64,000 nucleotides of DNA from Casuarius casuarius (Eukaryota; Chordata; Aves; Casuariiformes; Casuariidae), in contig PTFA01000012.1 in the NCBI GenBank assembly GCA_003342895.1, positions 6,436,937 through 6,500,936 of the forward strand, in the 5' to 3' direction. Position 1 is the first letter of the stretch. The number at the start of each line of letters is the position of its first letter. A model generated the notes under the pieces. It ran no database searches. It saw nothing but the letters and a program-made list of their open reading frames with translations, and was not told the DNA's origin. Of this stretch, positions 38,501 through 50,522 are shown piece after piece. Made by a program: the position numbers and the translations under genes.

Positions 38501-39725
38501 NTTTATTTGTTTGTTTTTGCATAGGAGGATCATGCAGACTTCCCATTATGTACTCAATGACTATGTATTGCAATGGGTTGAATATTTAACTGTGGTATGT
38601 TACCAGTCCTGCTGTGATCACTCGCTTGATGCATCTGTTTGCCCTCTGGTGCTCTGGCAGGAGAGTGAGCAGATTGCAAATCCAACTTTCTAGGAGCCCA
38701 GGTTGCAAGAACAGCCAAATCTTTCCACTTTGGTCAGCGTCTGCAACAATCTTAAAAAGTCAGGAACACAACAGATACATGGGAATTAACACACCTTACA
38801 CTTTCAGTCCATTAAAAAAATGCTTGAGGGGAAAACCCATAAGGAAAATACCTGTCTCCCAAAAGAAGACCTAGCAGTTGTTAAACTCCCACTCAACTCC
38901 AACCAGAAATTATTTCTTACTTTTAACCCTCTTGGACCACCTTCCCTGATCATCACCTGTCTTAATTACTATTTTATTTCCCTGTCTCTTTTTTTCCTCA
39001 TTAGCTTCCTCTTCCACAATGATCAAACTCATCACCATTTTAAAGGTAAATGTAACTGTTTCAGATGTTCACAGGGGATATGAAGAGTGTCCAAAACTTC
39101 AGATCTCTCAGTAACATTTTATGCCTAGTATAACCTCAAGTTACTGGATTTTAATCAGGAGTTACTCCTGAACTTTCTGAAATTTCACATCGTCATCCAG
39201 ATTTCATGTGTTAATAATTTTTCAGTCCTTCTCTACAAACCCATCTTTAGCCCTCCCTTCCACCTTCCAGGACAAAGTTCAATCCAGATTTCACCAGTGC
39301 TTTGAATATAGAAACCTGCATTTTTATAAGCATAGCAACTGACAATGCTTTATGCAACTGTGAAAATGAAAATACTGTATGCACTTCACAACAAGCTGTT
39401 GCACCGGCCTAGTGCAAACAGCTGTGTGATAAATGTAGGTTTGTGCTCATGTGCTCTCCTCTTCTGGCTGGAAATGCTTTTCCAGGACGTTTGGAGGACC
39501 TCATAAATCTGTCTATTTTCTAAACACCTAGGAGACTGAAGAAATCAGAGGCGTCTAATCTGATTGCTGCCTCTGTGTAAATATATTTATAATCTCAGCC
39601 TTATTCTGATTTCTGGATGTCTTGACAGAGCTATTGGACACGTATGTTATAGTGTCTAACTGGAAGTAGTCCATGTAATGCTTCTAGTTAATAATCAAGT
39701 CTACGGTCCATGAGCTACAAAACGC

Positions 39726-39743
39726 AATACGTACGTACGTATT
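39726..39743. repeat. 18-bp CGTACG palindrome
   Basis: AATACGTACGTACGTATT is a perfect palindrome with three CpG sites in a TACG repeat, an unusual CpG cluster for this AT-rich context. Confidence 0.9.
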
Positions 39744-40545
39744 TCTGTCCAGAAATACAGTAGTCTTGCTTTTTCACATGTGCTGCTGTCTTGAGAGCAG
39801 TTCTGATGCCTTTATCCATTTCTGTCTTTTTCTTCTCTTCCACCTTTGTCTTTACCTTTTAAAGGTCTCATGTACCTTTCTAAATTCACCTCTGTTTCTC
39901 CTTTTCTTCCACAACACAGGAAATCAATTCTTCTTCAGAGCGGTGACATATTACCGTAAGCTCTTTCTCCTGTTTAATGTTGAAAGTGGTCCAGTCAGCT
40001 CCCTAGTTAACCTGTGGTAATCAATGTCTTTTTCTGACCATGCTCCTACTATGTGCAAAATAGGGAAAGGAATTTTCTTTACAGATTTTGCTTTAGGAAA
40101 AAAAAGGTACTAAAGCATGCAAAAATGGAAATAGAAGCCAGAATATAAAGCATAAGTAAGAAGAAATCACTTCTGACACCTAGTTCTTCTGAGAGAATAA
40201 AATCTTCAAGCGCAAGCCATTGTCCATGCCAATTTTCAGTGGAAAAAAAGTTCAGGATAAGATTGTCACATTTGTCAACTCTCAGCGCTGAAGCCCATGC
40301 AGTTGGCTTCTGCACCACGTTCTCGCATTGGTGGGTTCATGTCTTACACTCTGTCATCAGTCATGAAGCATCCAGGTTTTGGGCATGCCTCCAGAACACA
40401 ACATGTTGGCAGCTGATGACTGCGGCAATAGTGAATCACCGCATCAGGTCACGGGACTGAAAAGGGGGTGGCAGGTTGCAATTGGAGCTAACACCACATG
40501 CCAGAACCCCTTCAGACCCCATGTAATATAGTGACTGCTAGCCTC

Positions 40546-40597
40546 CAAAAGGAAGCAAAAAAAGAAAACAACAACAACAAAAAAGAAAACAAAAATA
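40546..40597. repeat. A-rich tract with CAA units
   Basis: AAAAGGAAGCAAAA then CAACAACAACAA and further A-rich sequence. Confidence 0.85.
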
Positions 40598-41081
40598 ACT
40601 ACTCTGCATATCTGGTTTTAATAATAATTTCTTTGGGAAGGGGGAACCAATTTTGTTTTCATTTTAACAAGTCAAAGGGAAGTTTGAAAAAAATTCAGAT
40701 GGTCTGCACATTTTTCTTTCCTGGATTTCTAAGGCACTGTGCTGTTGCCACAGCATGCAAGGAAAAGGGATTGGTCATCTGATGCACCATATCAGGGCTT
40801 TGGCTCTTTAAACTTTGGGCCGAACCGTGGAGCATAATGGTTGAACCAGTTTTATACTTGTAAATCAGCCTACTGAAAGGCATGTCAATCTTTTTCTTAA
40901 AAGACCTATCCTCTCTGTCTGAAGACACTTTATATCTCTGAGTTCTCACTCAGATTTTTCACTAACAACCTCCAAAGAGCACAACAAATAAGCAGACATT
41001 AGTTCTGGCTCATTCTTGTCACTTTTTCCTGTCATCATGGAGGTCATGGTTACACAGCAGCCAAAGGTAATACAAAGTTTC

Positions 41082-41160
41082 TTGACCCACAGGCATCAGA
41101 GCCAGCGCAAGGAAGGTGGCAGGAACGCACTGCTGCAACCAGGGGAGAAGGTAAGACTAC
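41082..41160 (+). other. Possible small exon, unknown
   Basis: CTTGACCCACAG (acceptor-like) is followed by about 60 bases of GC-richer open sequence and GGGGAGAAG/GTAAGA, a near-consensus donor. A second GAGGAG/GTAAGG donor-like site sits at about 41284. The short product matches nothing I know; a lncRNA exon or chance is equally possible. Confidence 0.25.
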
Positions 41161-41330
41161 AGCAGCCAGCAGCTACATTGACTTAGATTATGAAGGAGCC
41201 ACCCACTCGGTCCACTTGCGGTCCACTGTAGCTCATGCCACCTTCGCCCAGCACCCACCTAGCAGAGCACTACCTGAGTCAGAGGAGGTAAGGTCAAGTG
41301 TGCCAGTGTCCACCTGGCAGAGCAGCAGAA

Positions 41331-41402
41331 TTTAATTAATTAATTAANTTTTTNNAAAANNTNTTTTTATTATTAATTATTTTTATTTTAATTATTTTTT
41401 CC
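41331..41402. repeat. TTAA/ATT low-complexity tract with clustered Ns
   Basis: TTAATTAATTAA followed by T and A runs with seven N calls between 41348 and 41363, then ATTATT/TTTA repeats. The N cluster suggests conflicting alleles or reads over a simple repeat. Confidence 0.9.
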
Positions 41403-41404
41403 TT

Positions 41405-43355
41405 TTCTCTTTGCATACTGCTCATACAGAGGCTGAAGAATATTCANACCGGTAAATTATGCACATATTTCTTCAGAGAATAATTCTTGTGCTGCAGACC
41501 ATTCACTGCAATTAATAATTCATGTGGAAGGGGTGAGCTTGACATGCCATAGGTTATTTTGTCTGTTCTCTGATTGGATGCTGTATGCATTACTCATCAG
41601 CACAGCATGAACTGCAGATCTGTCAATTTTACAATCAAATATACAGTGTCAAATTCATTGTAAGTGAATCTTCAAGCAGTCAAGCTTAACANTTTCTTTT
41701 TATGGGTATTTATGCCNTTAGATCTCAGGCATTTCNACATTTCATAGCTAGTGAACACAAAAGGGTTGTGAATACAGTCAAATTGAACTTTACTTTTGAA
41801 CTGGAAGGAATGTTTACAGAAAACATGCTGTGGTTACTACACCATGGTATTACACTGTTAGTGAAGGAAATAACCTGGCCTGTCANGAGAATGTCAAAAT
41901 ATTGATTATTTAGTCAACCACTGTATTCTTCTGAAGGAGAATGAAAAGGGGAAGTGTGTGGGATGGAGACGGAAATATATACCTGCTGCTTTTCCAGAAG
42001 AGTATGCCTGGTAAAGATTGAACAGTTGTTTCTGCTGTGTACATTTGGAATAAATATCATATATGAGCTAAGCATGAAGAGGCTAACTCAGAACACAGCA
42101 AATCTACATCCCAGCTTGGAAAGGAAGGCTTCTCTAAGGATTATTGCGCAGAATCTATTCTCAGTAATGAATGCTTTTATCAGTTTCCTAATCTTTCCAA
42201 TGTTAGGAAGTGTCAGATCAATTTGGGTCTGTTTCCAAGCAATCAAGTACCAAGAAACCAAGTACCAAAAAAACAAATTTGAGCAACTTAATACTTTTGA
42301 GTGTTTATAAGCCTATTTGCAAGCAAGAGTGCAAACCACCCTTAACAACCATAACATTATCTACATTTATGCCCTGCCTTTGTAAGTACATTCACAATTC
42401 ATTTGTGCCTCTCGGAGAGTAAGTTGTGCGTATAAAATTCAAACAATCTCCTCAGCAGAATCCTAAGAGTCTTTTTCAAACAGAAAGATAATTTAATTTC
42501 ACTGGTTCTTTAGTGTACCATATGGTTTTGTTCTTAACTAAATGTGAAAAATTTTTAAAAGTAAACAAAATGTTTTAGCAGCTTGAAGAATAATTGAGAA
42601 CAGGTACTCCTTACTATGCTAAAAANCAGTCTCCAAAACAAAATTCATATTATCCCTAGTGCTTAGTTCTGTTGTGGCATATTAAATATATTCAACTGTT
42701 ACTGTTGTTGCAATAAAAATGAATGAGAAAAGATCAGCTGCTACAGCAACTATAGAGCATTAGAAAGCACTTAAAGAGAGTATTTGCGTATCTCTTGGTA
42801 CCTGTTATCTTCAGCTAGATGAGAAGTTAGACTGGTCCTCTTTCATTTAGTTCAGTGTTTCCAAGGTTGCANTGGGCTCAGCGGTCTTTGTGTAATCCCT
42901 CGATTTTATGGCAGCCCAGTTTCTGCTTCCTGGAGAGTGAAAACTTGCTACAATTATTATCTCCAAGTGTTTTTACTCCTCCCTCTGGAGAAACTGAAGT
43001 GCTTCCATCAAGTATAGGTAGTTATCAGGCGTCTAGCCAGAATAACAATTTGCAAGTAGTAATTGTCACTTGTTTCCCTTTTCTGCTCTGAAGGAACTTG
43101 ATGCTGATGACTACCATTAACATTTTGTGACACTCTCTGTCATGATCCACNTGTTCAAAATACGCATAGGAACGTATCTAGGCAAACACATTAAGCTAGA
43201 TGCCCTCAAAGAAACCACGAACTTCTTCGAACTTCTGAAGAGAGTCAGGATACCTGNCAGAATTACAGATGCCTTTTGCTTCCAATCCTGCAACAACAAT
43301 CTAGGATCTATGCTTGTGTAGCCCCTTGACTTCTACACCAAAATCTCATAGAATA
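41405..43355. other. Non-coding, nothing specific seen
   Basis: AT-rich. The 118-codon frame at 41954-42310 is featureless. AAGTACCAAGAAACCAAGTA at 42244 is a short near-tandem repeat. Confidence 0.6.
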
Positions 43356-43359
43356 CTTG

Positions 43360-44070
43360 AATGATCAAATTATTAGCTATTTTGGAGTCTCTCCAGGTTT
43401 CCTTTGAAAACTCTGAAAGGTCTCAGTTTTATCTTGGTATAAAGAGAAAGGTGGTTTTTTTCAATCTCAGAATTTCAAAGCTCGTAGAATCTATTTCATG
43501 CCCAAATCTANTAAGTGCCATCAAGAACAGTGGACAGCACTTCCAAACTTACTTTTACTTTTTGTATGGTATGCTGATTACTATAGTTTTACAACTGTAC
43601 ATGCTTTTCTGCTTGTCCTCTAAGANTAATTCCCTAATTTGGATAGTTTGGCCCTTCAGTTATTCAGCTATTGCATGTTTTACCCCAAATATCTGTGTTA
43701 ACACAGTGTTTTTGCCAGGCTTATCTGCAGCTTCAAATCATATTCTTACTTNATGCAAATGCACACTGATTTTGTCAGCAGATCAGCCAGTAACACTGTA
43801 TTGTCTGCATAAGAAATATTGTTGATCCATTTCCCATTCATCTCAGCATCTTCTTTGGGTTCTTTGATTAATTTCATTAAACTGTCACAGCATATGCTGA
43901 TCAGTCAGTGATATCATACAGCCATGTTTCAGCCTTCTCTTGATCTCTATCAGACTTTCACTTTCATCGCCCATTATAACCATTTTCTGGTTCCAGCATA
44001 GTTATTTTCCTAATCGGCTCTCTGGTTTGTGAATTATTATGGATCTTGAAGTGTTGAGCACTTTTTGACG
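43360..44070 (-). pseudogene. Decayed LINE reverse transcriptase, possibly RTE-type
   Basis: On the minus strand an open stretch of about 52 codons (43904 down to 43749) carries KWINNISYADNTVLLAD, which matches the catalytic YADD region of non-LTR retrotransposon reverse transcriptases; the second Asp is Asn here. Upstream, in another frame near 43950-43910, IEIKRRLKHGC resembles the I-K-R-G-V-R-Q-G-C segment that precedes the active site. Past an in-frame stop, DLKLQISLAKTLC matches the following GLK-I-KTK segment. The order and spacing of these three pieces fit an RT domain. The remainder down to about 43360 is weaker and riddled with stops. The INNIRYADDTVL style of context suggests RTE rather than CR1 (which usually has FADDTKL), but the clade is an inference. 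The endonuclease and 3' end were not found. It is dead: stops, at least one frameshift and a substituted catalytic residue. Confidence 0.72.
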
Positions 44071-44074
44071 ATAG

Positions 44075-47035
44075 CATTCAGCAGAATTTTTTGTAGTCAG
44101 TTTAACACAAGTATATTGTTTCTCTCAACAGGACCTAAAGCTATCAAANTAATCAGTACTGCTATTAGAAATATAACATCATTCAACATATAATGTTTTG
44201 AGAAAGGGACAAATAATTATTATTATGGAAAAGTGATTACAAAACTGAAAGTGACAACACAGGACACACACAATGTATATTGTAGCTTCTACAGATAGAT
44301 CNTTATGTTATAGTACTGATTGATTTAGTTTCGTATAGCAAATCAACATGTAACTATTCGTTATGCAGGTTGAATTTTAAGGATAAATTAATCAAATACA
44401 TTTAATGGGAAAAAATGAAAAATGAAAAGTACAGAATTTTAGTTAAAATATTTCTGTAATTTTTGTTAAAAAAACTTTTCAGCAACTTTTTTGATTGCTA
44501 TACCAGTTGGTTCAAAAACTGTAAAGCAAAACAGTAAATCTGTAAGAAGCTTTCAGTCAAAGTTTTGAAAACTCAAAAATATTTTGCTACGTCAAACTAA
44601 AAGAAATAATTGCTCTAGAAAAAATACAATAATTAGTAATGTTAATTTCCAACTAATTGTGAAGTCAAATCAACTTGCCTGACTCANTGATCTGAAATTT
44701 CACACAGACCCATAACAATTCAATCATTTTGACATTCATATCTGCTTCGGAGTTGTTTTTATCTGGCTTTTAATTATAAAATCAGTTAATATCAGTAGAT
44801 CTATTTAATGAGGACATATGATCAAAGTGAAATGATATCCCTGCCTTTGTGGAAAATCCATATCTCAAGTCTTAGCTGTTTTCAAAAATCATAATTTTAT
44901 GTGAGATGACGGTAATAACATTTGCCCTCAAAATATGCCTAAGTAAATACGATAAATACTTACAACTCTACAATTACACAGTTGAACATGTGGTCATCTA
45001 TTTCTGTTGGGCACAAATTTGCCTGAGTGGACGTGTTTTGCAAGGGTAGCTTACATGACTCTTTTTCTAAAGTTCAACCCTATCAGTTAAAACATATGAT
45101 AGCTGCAAGCTTGACACTGAATTAAATCTCACTGTTGTTCTTTGTCTTCCAGTCTTCANTTGGTATAAATTTACATGAGCCAGTGGAGCTACGTCCATAT
45201 ATCTACCGGCCAGGACTGTAGTTTATTGTCTTTTAGAGCTACTGCTGTAGACAGCTGTTACCAGTGTTACCTTGGGCATTGATTGTGCCAAGTNAGTGAC
45301 TATAATTTTTATGTATATGATCTTTTCAAAACTAGAATTTAGGAAATAAACTTGCAATGTCTATGGTTACTAAACAATGAGCTATTTCTCCATGTCTTTG
45401 TATCTTCCCTGAGTCCTTTGTGTTTCTTTCAGCTGTGCTCCAATCGTCAGATGAGCACATTAGTACTTTCTCTTGCCGGCCTTTATTCTCACAAGGTACG
45501 TATTAGTCATCCCACTGAAGCCAGTCAGTTATTAAATAACTGGAGAGGGAAAGTGTTTTTATTTTCTTCTATTTTTTAACATCTAGAAAGAAAGAGAAAC
45601 TGATGCTGAGGGTCTGACTGCAGTGGCCAAGATGGTAATCAAAGCAGTTGTTCTAAGGGAGAAAAAAAGGTGTTTTGTTTTTGATTTAGAAGAAATATCT
45701 GCAGTGGTATGCATAGACACATTGGGAAAAAGATACTGTTGCTAATACTGATGTAGATTCAGACATTACAAAAAATGTATTTCAAAGGAAAATGNAAAGT
45801 TCTATGCTTTCTTTTGTGAAAGGGTGGATTAGCATTTTTCATTCTGTTTTTCATTATTTTGTCCATTGGTATCTAGGAATAAAAATGCTTGGGCCTGTTC
45901 GCTGGAAGAATCAGACCTTTAGATAGGAAGACAGCTTTCCAAAGGCTGAAATGAAACTAAGTTCTATGCTATTTGACTGACCAAAGCAATAAAGCCACAG
46001 AAAGAGAGAAAATAATTTTTCAAGCCACAAACACATGTGNGATACCATGGTTTTCTTGTCATTTCAAAGCAATTCAAAATGCCAGTTATTCTCCCCACCC
46101 AGCCTATAATGGAAATAACTACAATTTACAGGTTCACTATGGTTCTGTAATATAAATTGCAGTGGATTTTCCTGTCTCTTACCTTTCCAAGTTCTCTGCC
46201 CTTCATTTATCTTTCTTTCTTAATGAAAATCATTCCTTCTGAATTCTGTCTAAATCTATCCTGGAGGCTTTTACTGTTTGTGTTCTTATTTATATGAGCA
46301 TCAGGATGCTGTGAATGCAGAGTTTCTGAAGAAATCCAAATTATTTTAAAAAAGAAAAAGCAATACATCACAATCGCTTTCCCATAGGAAAAATAACTGC
46401 ATTTGTGTAATCAGGCTTCAGGTACATGGCATTATTTGGTGAATCTTCCCTGAGATGAAAATTCCCAAGATGCGAAGTGATTTTTGTATATAGTAAATCA
46501 AATGGTATTCTGGAATGAGTTCAAGAGCCTTGAAAGATTTCCCTGTCTTTTGTCCCCAAGAATTTCATCGCATTGCTTGATTATTGTTGCTAAGAGCTTG
46601 TAGGTGTCATGGGAAATCAATAGTGCAGACCTAAAGATGGTTCCTCAGATAACCAGAATCTTCCATTATTTATCTCTTTTATATATAAATAATTGTGTGT
46701 TTGTGAAATAAGGAATGATGATCAAAATTTGAATAATATNCATGTAGCACTACGATATATTTCATCCCTTTGCAGGGATACAGAAAGTCTTAAATCTCAT
46801 GACATAGGTTAAATGATTCAGTATTTTTTAGGAAGTACTTCTATTTCAGGGATTCACATTATAATGAAGTTATAACTTTGACTTTAGGATGCTTACATCG
46901 CTGTACAATAATTGTTGTTGAATAGCATCTTTCTCAATTGAAATGTTTGTAATTCTCCTATTAAACATGGAAACATGACTGGTAGACTGGTTTAGTTAAA
47001 AGCAAGATTCGTGGTCCAAACTAAAAAGGCTGATT
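44075..47035. other. Non-coding, nothing specific seen
   Basis: Very AT-rich with multiple Ns. The endonuclease part of the LINE relic would be expected here on the minus strand but could not be recognised. Confidence 0.6.
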
Positions 47036-47039
47036 ATTC

Positions 47040-47665
47040 AACCTCCAGTTATTGATAGCACAATACCAGTTTGTAGGTCTGGTTCCTTCATCTCAAAAAG
47101 GATATTATAGAACTGGAGTAGACTTAGAGAAGGGCCTCAAGAATGATGACAGATATGGAATACAATAGTAAGCTAAAAGAGCCAGGACTTTTCAGACTGG
47201 AAAGACAATCATGACAGAGATCACTACAGTCAAGGGTGGCATAGAGAGCACAGAAATATTCTAGCTCAGTTGTTTACCATCTTTTCCAATATAAGAAATT
47301 AGGATGTATCAAATAAAACTAGTAGATACTAAGCTCAAAACACACAAAAAGAGGTGTTTCTCAATAAATGGGCAAGTGAACTGCATAGCTCTGCCACAAG
47401 ATGTTTTTGATTTGGGAAGTGTGTAAGTGCTCCAGTAGAGCTTGGAAGAGTCCATGGTTTCTCAAGAAAAATTAAGAATAACTAAATATACAGAAACCAT
47501 ACCCAGCTCAAGACCCCAGAATGGATAGAGAGCACAGAGGACTATGGGAAATAATGTCTGTGCTGTCTTTTGTTGTTCCTTAAACGTTGCCTTTGCCCAC
47601 TGTCAGGAGACAGGATAGTGGGTTAGATGGACTTCGGTTTGGTCCCTAATGGCTAATCTTATGTA
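47040..47665 (+). mobile_element. CR1 LINE 3' fragment, old
   Basis: This is the 3' part of a CR1 LINE, 5'-truncated as is usual for the family. Recognisable blocks run in the expected order: an AAAAGGATAT-ATAGAACTGGAG-like block near 47098, AGAAGGGCCTCAAGAATGAT near 47129, GGGACTTTTCAG-like sequence at 47187, a CACTGTCAGGAGACAGGATA block at 47599, then GGTTAGATGGACTT and a CTTATGTACC end at about 47665, corresponding to the usual GGGCTAGATGGACC...TTCTTATGTT terminus. Divergence is high, so the insertion is old. No coding capacity remains. Confidence 0.85.
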
Positions 47666-48419
47666 CCAACAAGGAAGCAACAGTTCAGTTTCACATGTAA
47701 TGTTAGAAATACAATATGCAAAAGTCTGCTTTTGTCTATTTTCCTTTCCAGCTGTTAAGCTTTTTCTTAGATGTTCTCATAAGATGAGAGCAGTGTTACC
47801 TGATTTCTCTGCTTACCTGTGTTTAAACTCTTTTAGTTTCTTTGAGCTTTTTAAGACAAGGAAATAAACAGTCTTTGTTTTCCTAGATACTGAATAGGCA
47901 GAAAGAGTTTTTCTTATCGTCCATATGTCTGCTTTGTTGTTCATTGGGAAACTGGGAGTTTTTCATTGTTACAGATCCTTTANAGTAAATGTTAACATAG
48001 AATCCTCTGCATAGGTTGCATAAGATTACAGCTAATACTAATTCATGACCCCAATACAATTTTGACATACAAGCCATATATGAGCTGATTTTAGATGTTA
48101 AACTAAAATCCACAGCAGGATTTTTTAAGTTTCAAACTTATCCTGAAAACCACCTTCTCATTACTTCATTTAGTCAACTGTATAGAAAAATGTTTCTTAA
48201 TCTTTCTGTTGCTGATGTTACTAATTACCAAAATTTAAGGTGAAATTTATCCCTAATAGAACAAGATGACCAAAAAGTATCAAAGATGTTATCTTGGAGA
48301 AAGTTCCAGAAACCCATTTCTTACACGTGCAAACTGTCTTATCAAGATATTAATTTAAACCTCTCTGTGATCATATAAGCATGATATATTTGGTGCAACT
48401 TCTTCCACTGGTTAAACAT

Positions 48420-48800
48420 CAATTTGTTTACACTGACACCACTCCCACATTAACATCATTATGGTGACAGTACCCTTACAAGTCCTGTCAAAAAGCCACA
48501 TCAAAACAGTTCAAATACATTATCTCTTGTCAAAACAGTCTCATTACCTAGTGTCAAAATAGCCTCATCACCCAGTTTAGACACATTCCAATCCAAAAAA
48601 ATAGACACTTCCCTAATCTTCATTCCCTTAGTACTCAATGGTCAAAAAATACACTTCCTCTGTGTAAAAGGTACATCAATAAATTTACTATTTTGACTTT
48701 TACTCTATCAGCTAGCAAAAAATCCAATCGGTCAGGCTTCTCAGTAGCCCACTTCCTACACTACAAGTTAGTTACACAACTACAAATTAGCCAAATGGAA
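48420..48800. other. G-poor block (A/C-rich top strand) between two CR1 copies
   Basis: About 380 bases in which G is conspicuously rare and C common on the plus strand, containing the 24-bp tandem repeat. Flanked by CR1 fragments in the same orientation. The origin is unknown; an old low-complexity or satellite-like insertion is one reading. Confidence 0.4.
48528..48575. repeat. Degenerate tandem repeat, 24-bp period, two clear copies
   Basis: TGTCAAAACAGTCTCATTAC-CTAG is followed by TGTCAAAATAGCCTCATCAC-CCAG. Partial CTGTCAAAAAGCC and ATCAAAACAGTTC units lie just upstream (48485-48513), so the array may once have been longer. Confidence 0.75.
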
Positions 48801-49129
48801 AAATAGTTGCCCAAATGACATGATTTTGTCTGAAGTGCATTTTTATTTCTCTTCCCTCGTTATGCTGTATGAGGATTTGGTCATGCGACTTTCATTGATG
48901 ATCATGTCAACCTTTATAATTTAGAGCTTTGTCTTGCATTCAGTGCAGAGTATCTGAGGGGATAGGTTAAATGCCCATGCCAAACCTTGTAGGTGTTCTG
49001 CTTGTACAGCACTCTGGTAGCCTGAATGTCTGCATGGGACTTTGGGGGATTGTCTTTAGATGGAGATGATTGCATCAAGCAGGTGAACAGTCTGGTAGCT
49101 AGTTTGTAACCCAGCTGAATTATTTAGTG

Positions 49130-50340
49130 TTCTCTAGGAGCAGAAACTGTGACTTCCCCTCATACATGGAGGAGATCTCAGAATCATCGGTCATTATTCT
49201 TAAGAACTCTTGGAAGAAAGAAGTACCAGAGCCTTGGAAAGCTCAAATGTAGCGCCTTCCCTCAAAAAAGGGGGAAAAGGAAGCGGCATGGTCAGGTTCA
49301 ACTCCTAGAAAAGTACTGGACCAAATTATCTACCCTACCTATAAACACTTGGACTATTACAAGAGATGAGTAATAGCCAACATCGATTCGTTGAGAAAAA
49401 TTCTGTCAGATGAGTGTCATTTTCAGATCAAGAAGTCTGATGAACAGATCAGAGCAAGTAGATGTTTTTACTTGATTTTATTAAGACTCTTGGTACTGTT
49501 TCACATGGCAAGAGAAAGCAATTCTGGATGAAAGTATTATAGCAGAGATCCAAGACTGACTGGAAAATAACTCAGAAAGCATAGCTGCCTGTCAAATGGA
49601 AAAGAAATATCACATGAACCTCAGCAAAAGTCTGTACTATTCATTAACAAGTTCAGGAACAGAATAGATAGTTTATTTGAGCTATAGGTAGATGTCCCTA
49701 AGCCAGTATAACAACTGCGAAGTGAAGGACAGAATTAAAAGTTCAAACTGGAAAATGATCCTGACAAAGTGGAGGAATAATCTAAAAAACTAGAATAAAA
49801 TTTAATAAAGGGAAGTATAAAGTACTGCACCAAAGCAAGAATAAGATATTTTAAGAAACTCTAAGAATTTCTTAATAATTTAATAATTTCTTTTAAGAAA
49901 TTTTATAAATCAGATGGGGAGAGTCCACAGGAAGGAAATGCAAATGATCAGAGGTCTAGAAAACAAAATCTAAGTGGAAGGGTTGAGTGAATTGTGGTAG
50001 TTCAGCTTTGACAAAATAATAAGACATGATTCATTTACTTAATAAAAGGTTATTGTAAAGGGAAGAGGAGTAATCTGGTTTCCATATCCAAAGTGCACAG
50101 TATAAGAAGAAATAGATTTAAACTGCATCAAGGAAGATTCATTTTATAGGTAAAAGTCATGCAGTTTTGGAATAATCTGTCTAAGGAGTTCACGAATTAG
50201 CCAGTATTGGAGATCACTAAGAATATTTGGGGCAAATATTTGTCAGTGATGACATGGGAAGAGTTGATTCTACCGTAAGACAGAGCAGGTAATCTATATG
50301 ACTTCTTGATGTCACTTTGTAGCACTGTGATTCGATCTGC
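49130..50340 (+). mobile_element. CR1 LINE fragment: end of RT ORF plus 3' UTR, old
   Basis: A longer 5'-truncated CR1 copy in the same orientation as the one at 47 kb. It starts inside the reverse-transcriptase ORF. The AACTCTTGGAAGAAAGAA and CTTCCCTCAAAAAAGGGGGA blocks at 49205-49275 match the CR1 segment encoding NSW...P-FKKG, and TTTATTAAGACTCTTGGTAC...TTTCACATGG at 49477-49507 corresponds to the KAFDTVSH motif. A CTGTACTATTCATTAAC block near 49632 fits the LFN-FIND region. 3' UTR blocks follow (TTAAACTGCATCAAGGAAGATTC near 50118). The copy ends near a degraded CTAGATGACCTC-type terminus at 50290-50340. Stops and frameshifts are frequent. An AT-rich stretch (49850-49915) looks like local slippage. 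The 74-codon frame at 49149-49373 is only a relic of this element. Confidence 0.85.
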
Positions 50341-50490
50341 TGGGGCATTTTCTTTCCCAAATGTACCTTAAAGTTAAATCCATCTTTTAAAAGATGGAAG
50401 GGCACCTTCTTGAAGACCATTCCATAACTCTTTTAGATGGTTCTGGACATTCAGCAAGACNGAAGCTCTAGGTCACCTCTTTGTCCAGCA

Positions 50491-50522
50491 GGAGAAGAAA
50501 GAGAGAGCAAGAGAGAGAGAGA
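50491..50522. repeat. GA microsatellite, imperfect
   Basis: GGAGAAGAAAGAGAGAGC followed by AAGAGAGAGAGAGA. It lies 150 bases past the CR1 end. Confidence 0.9.

Larger units (their letters stand above)
35535..41080. other. Non-coding; simple tracts and one palindrome
   Basis: AT-rich with several Ns. A pyrimidine-rich zone (38940-39010, 39830-39920) produces short open frames. There is no splice-supported exon or named repeat, although GAATCAGGCCCTGCATC at 36431 hints at another old amniote repeat. Confidence 0.6.

Noticed and set aside
41954..42310. 118-codon plus-strand ORF
   Set aside because: No recognisable domain; overlapping frames on both strands; AT-rich composition.
43361..43825. 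154-codon plus-strand ORF, the longest in the window
   Set aside because: It contains three N codons, one of which (TNA) could be a stop, and it lies antisense to the LINE RT relic, which explains the open frame better.
49149..49373. 74-codon plus-strand ORF
   Set aside because: It is a frameshifted relic of the CR1 reverse-transcriptase ORF.
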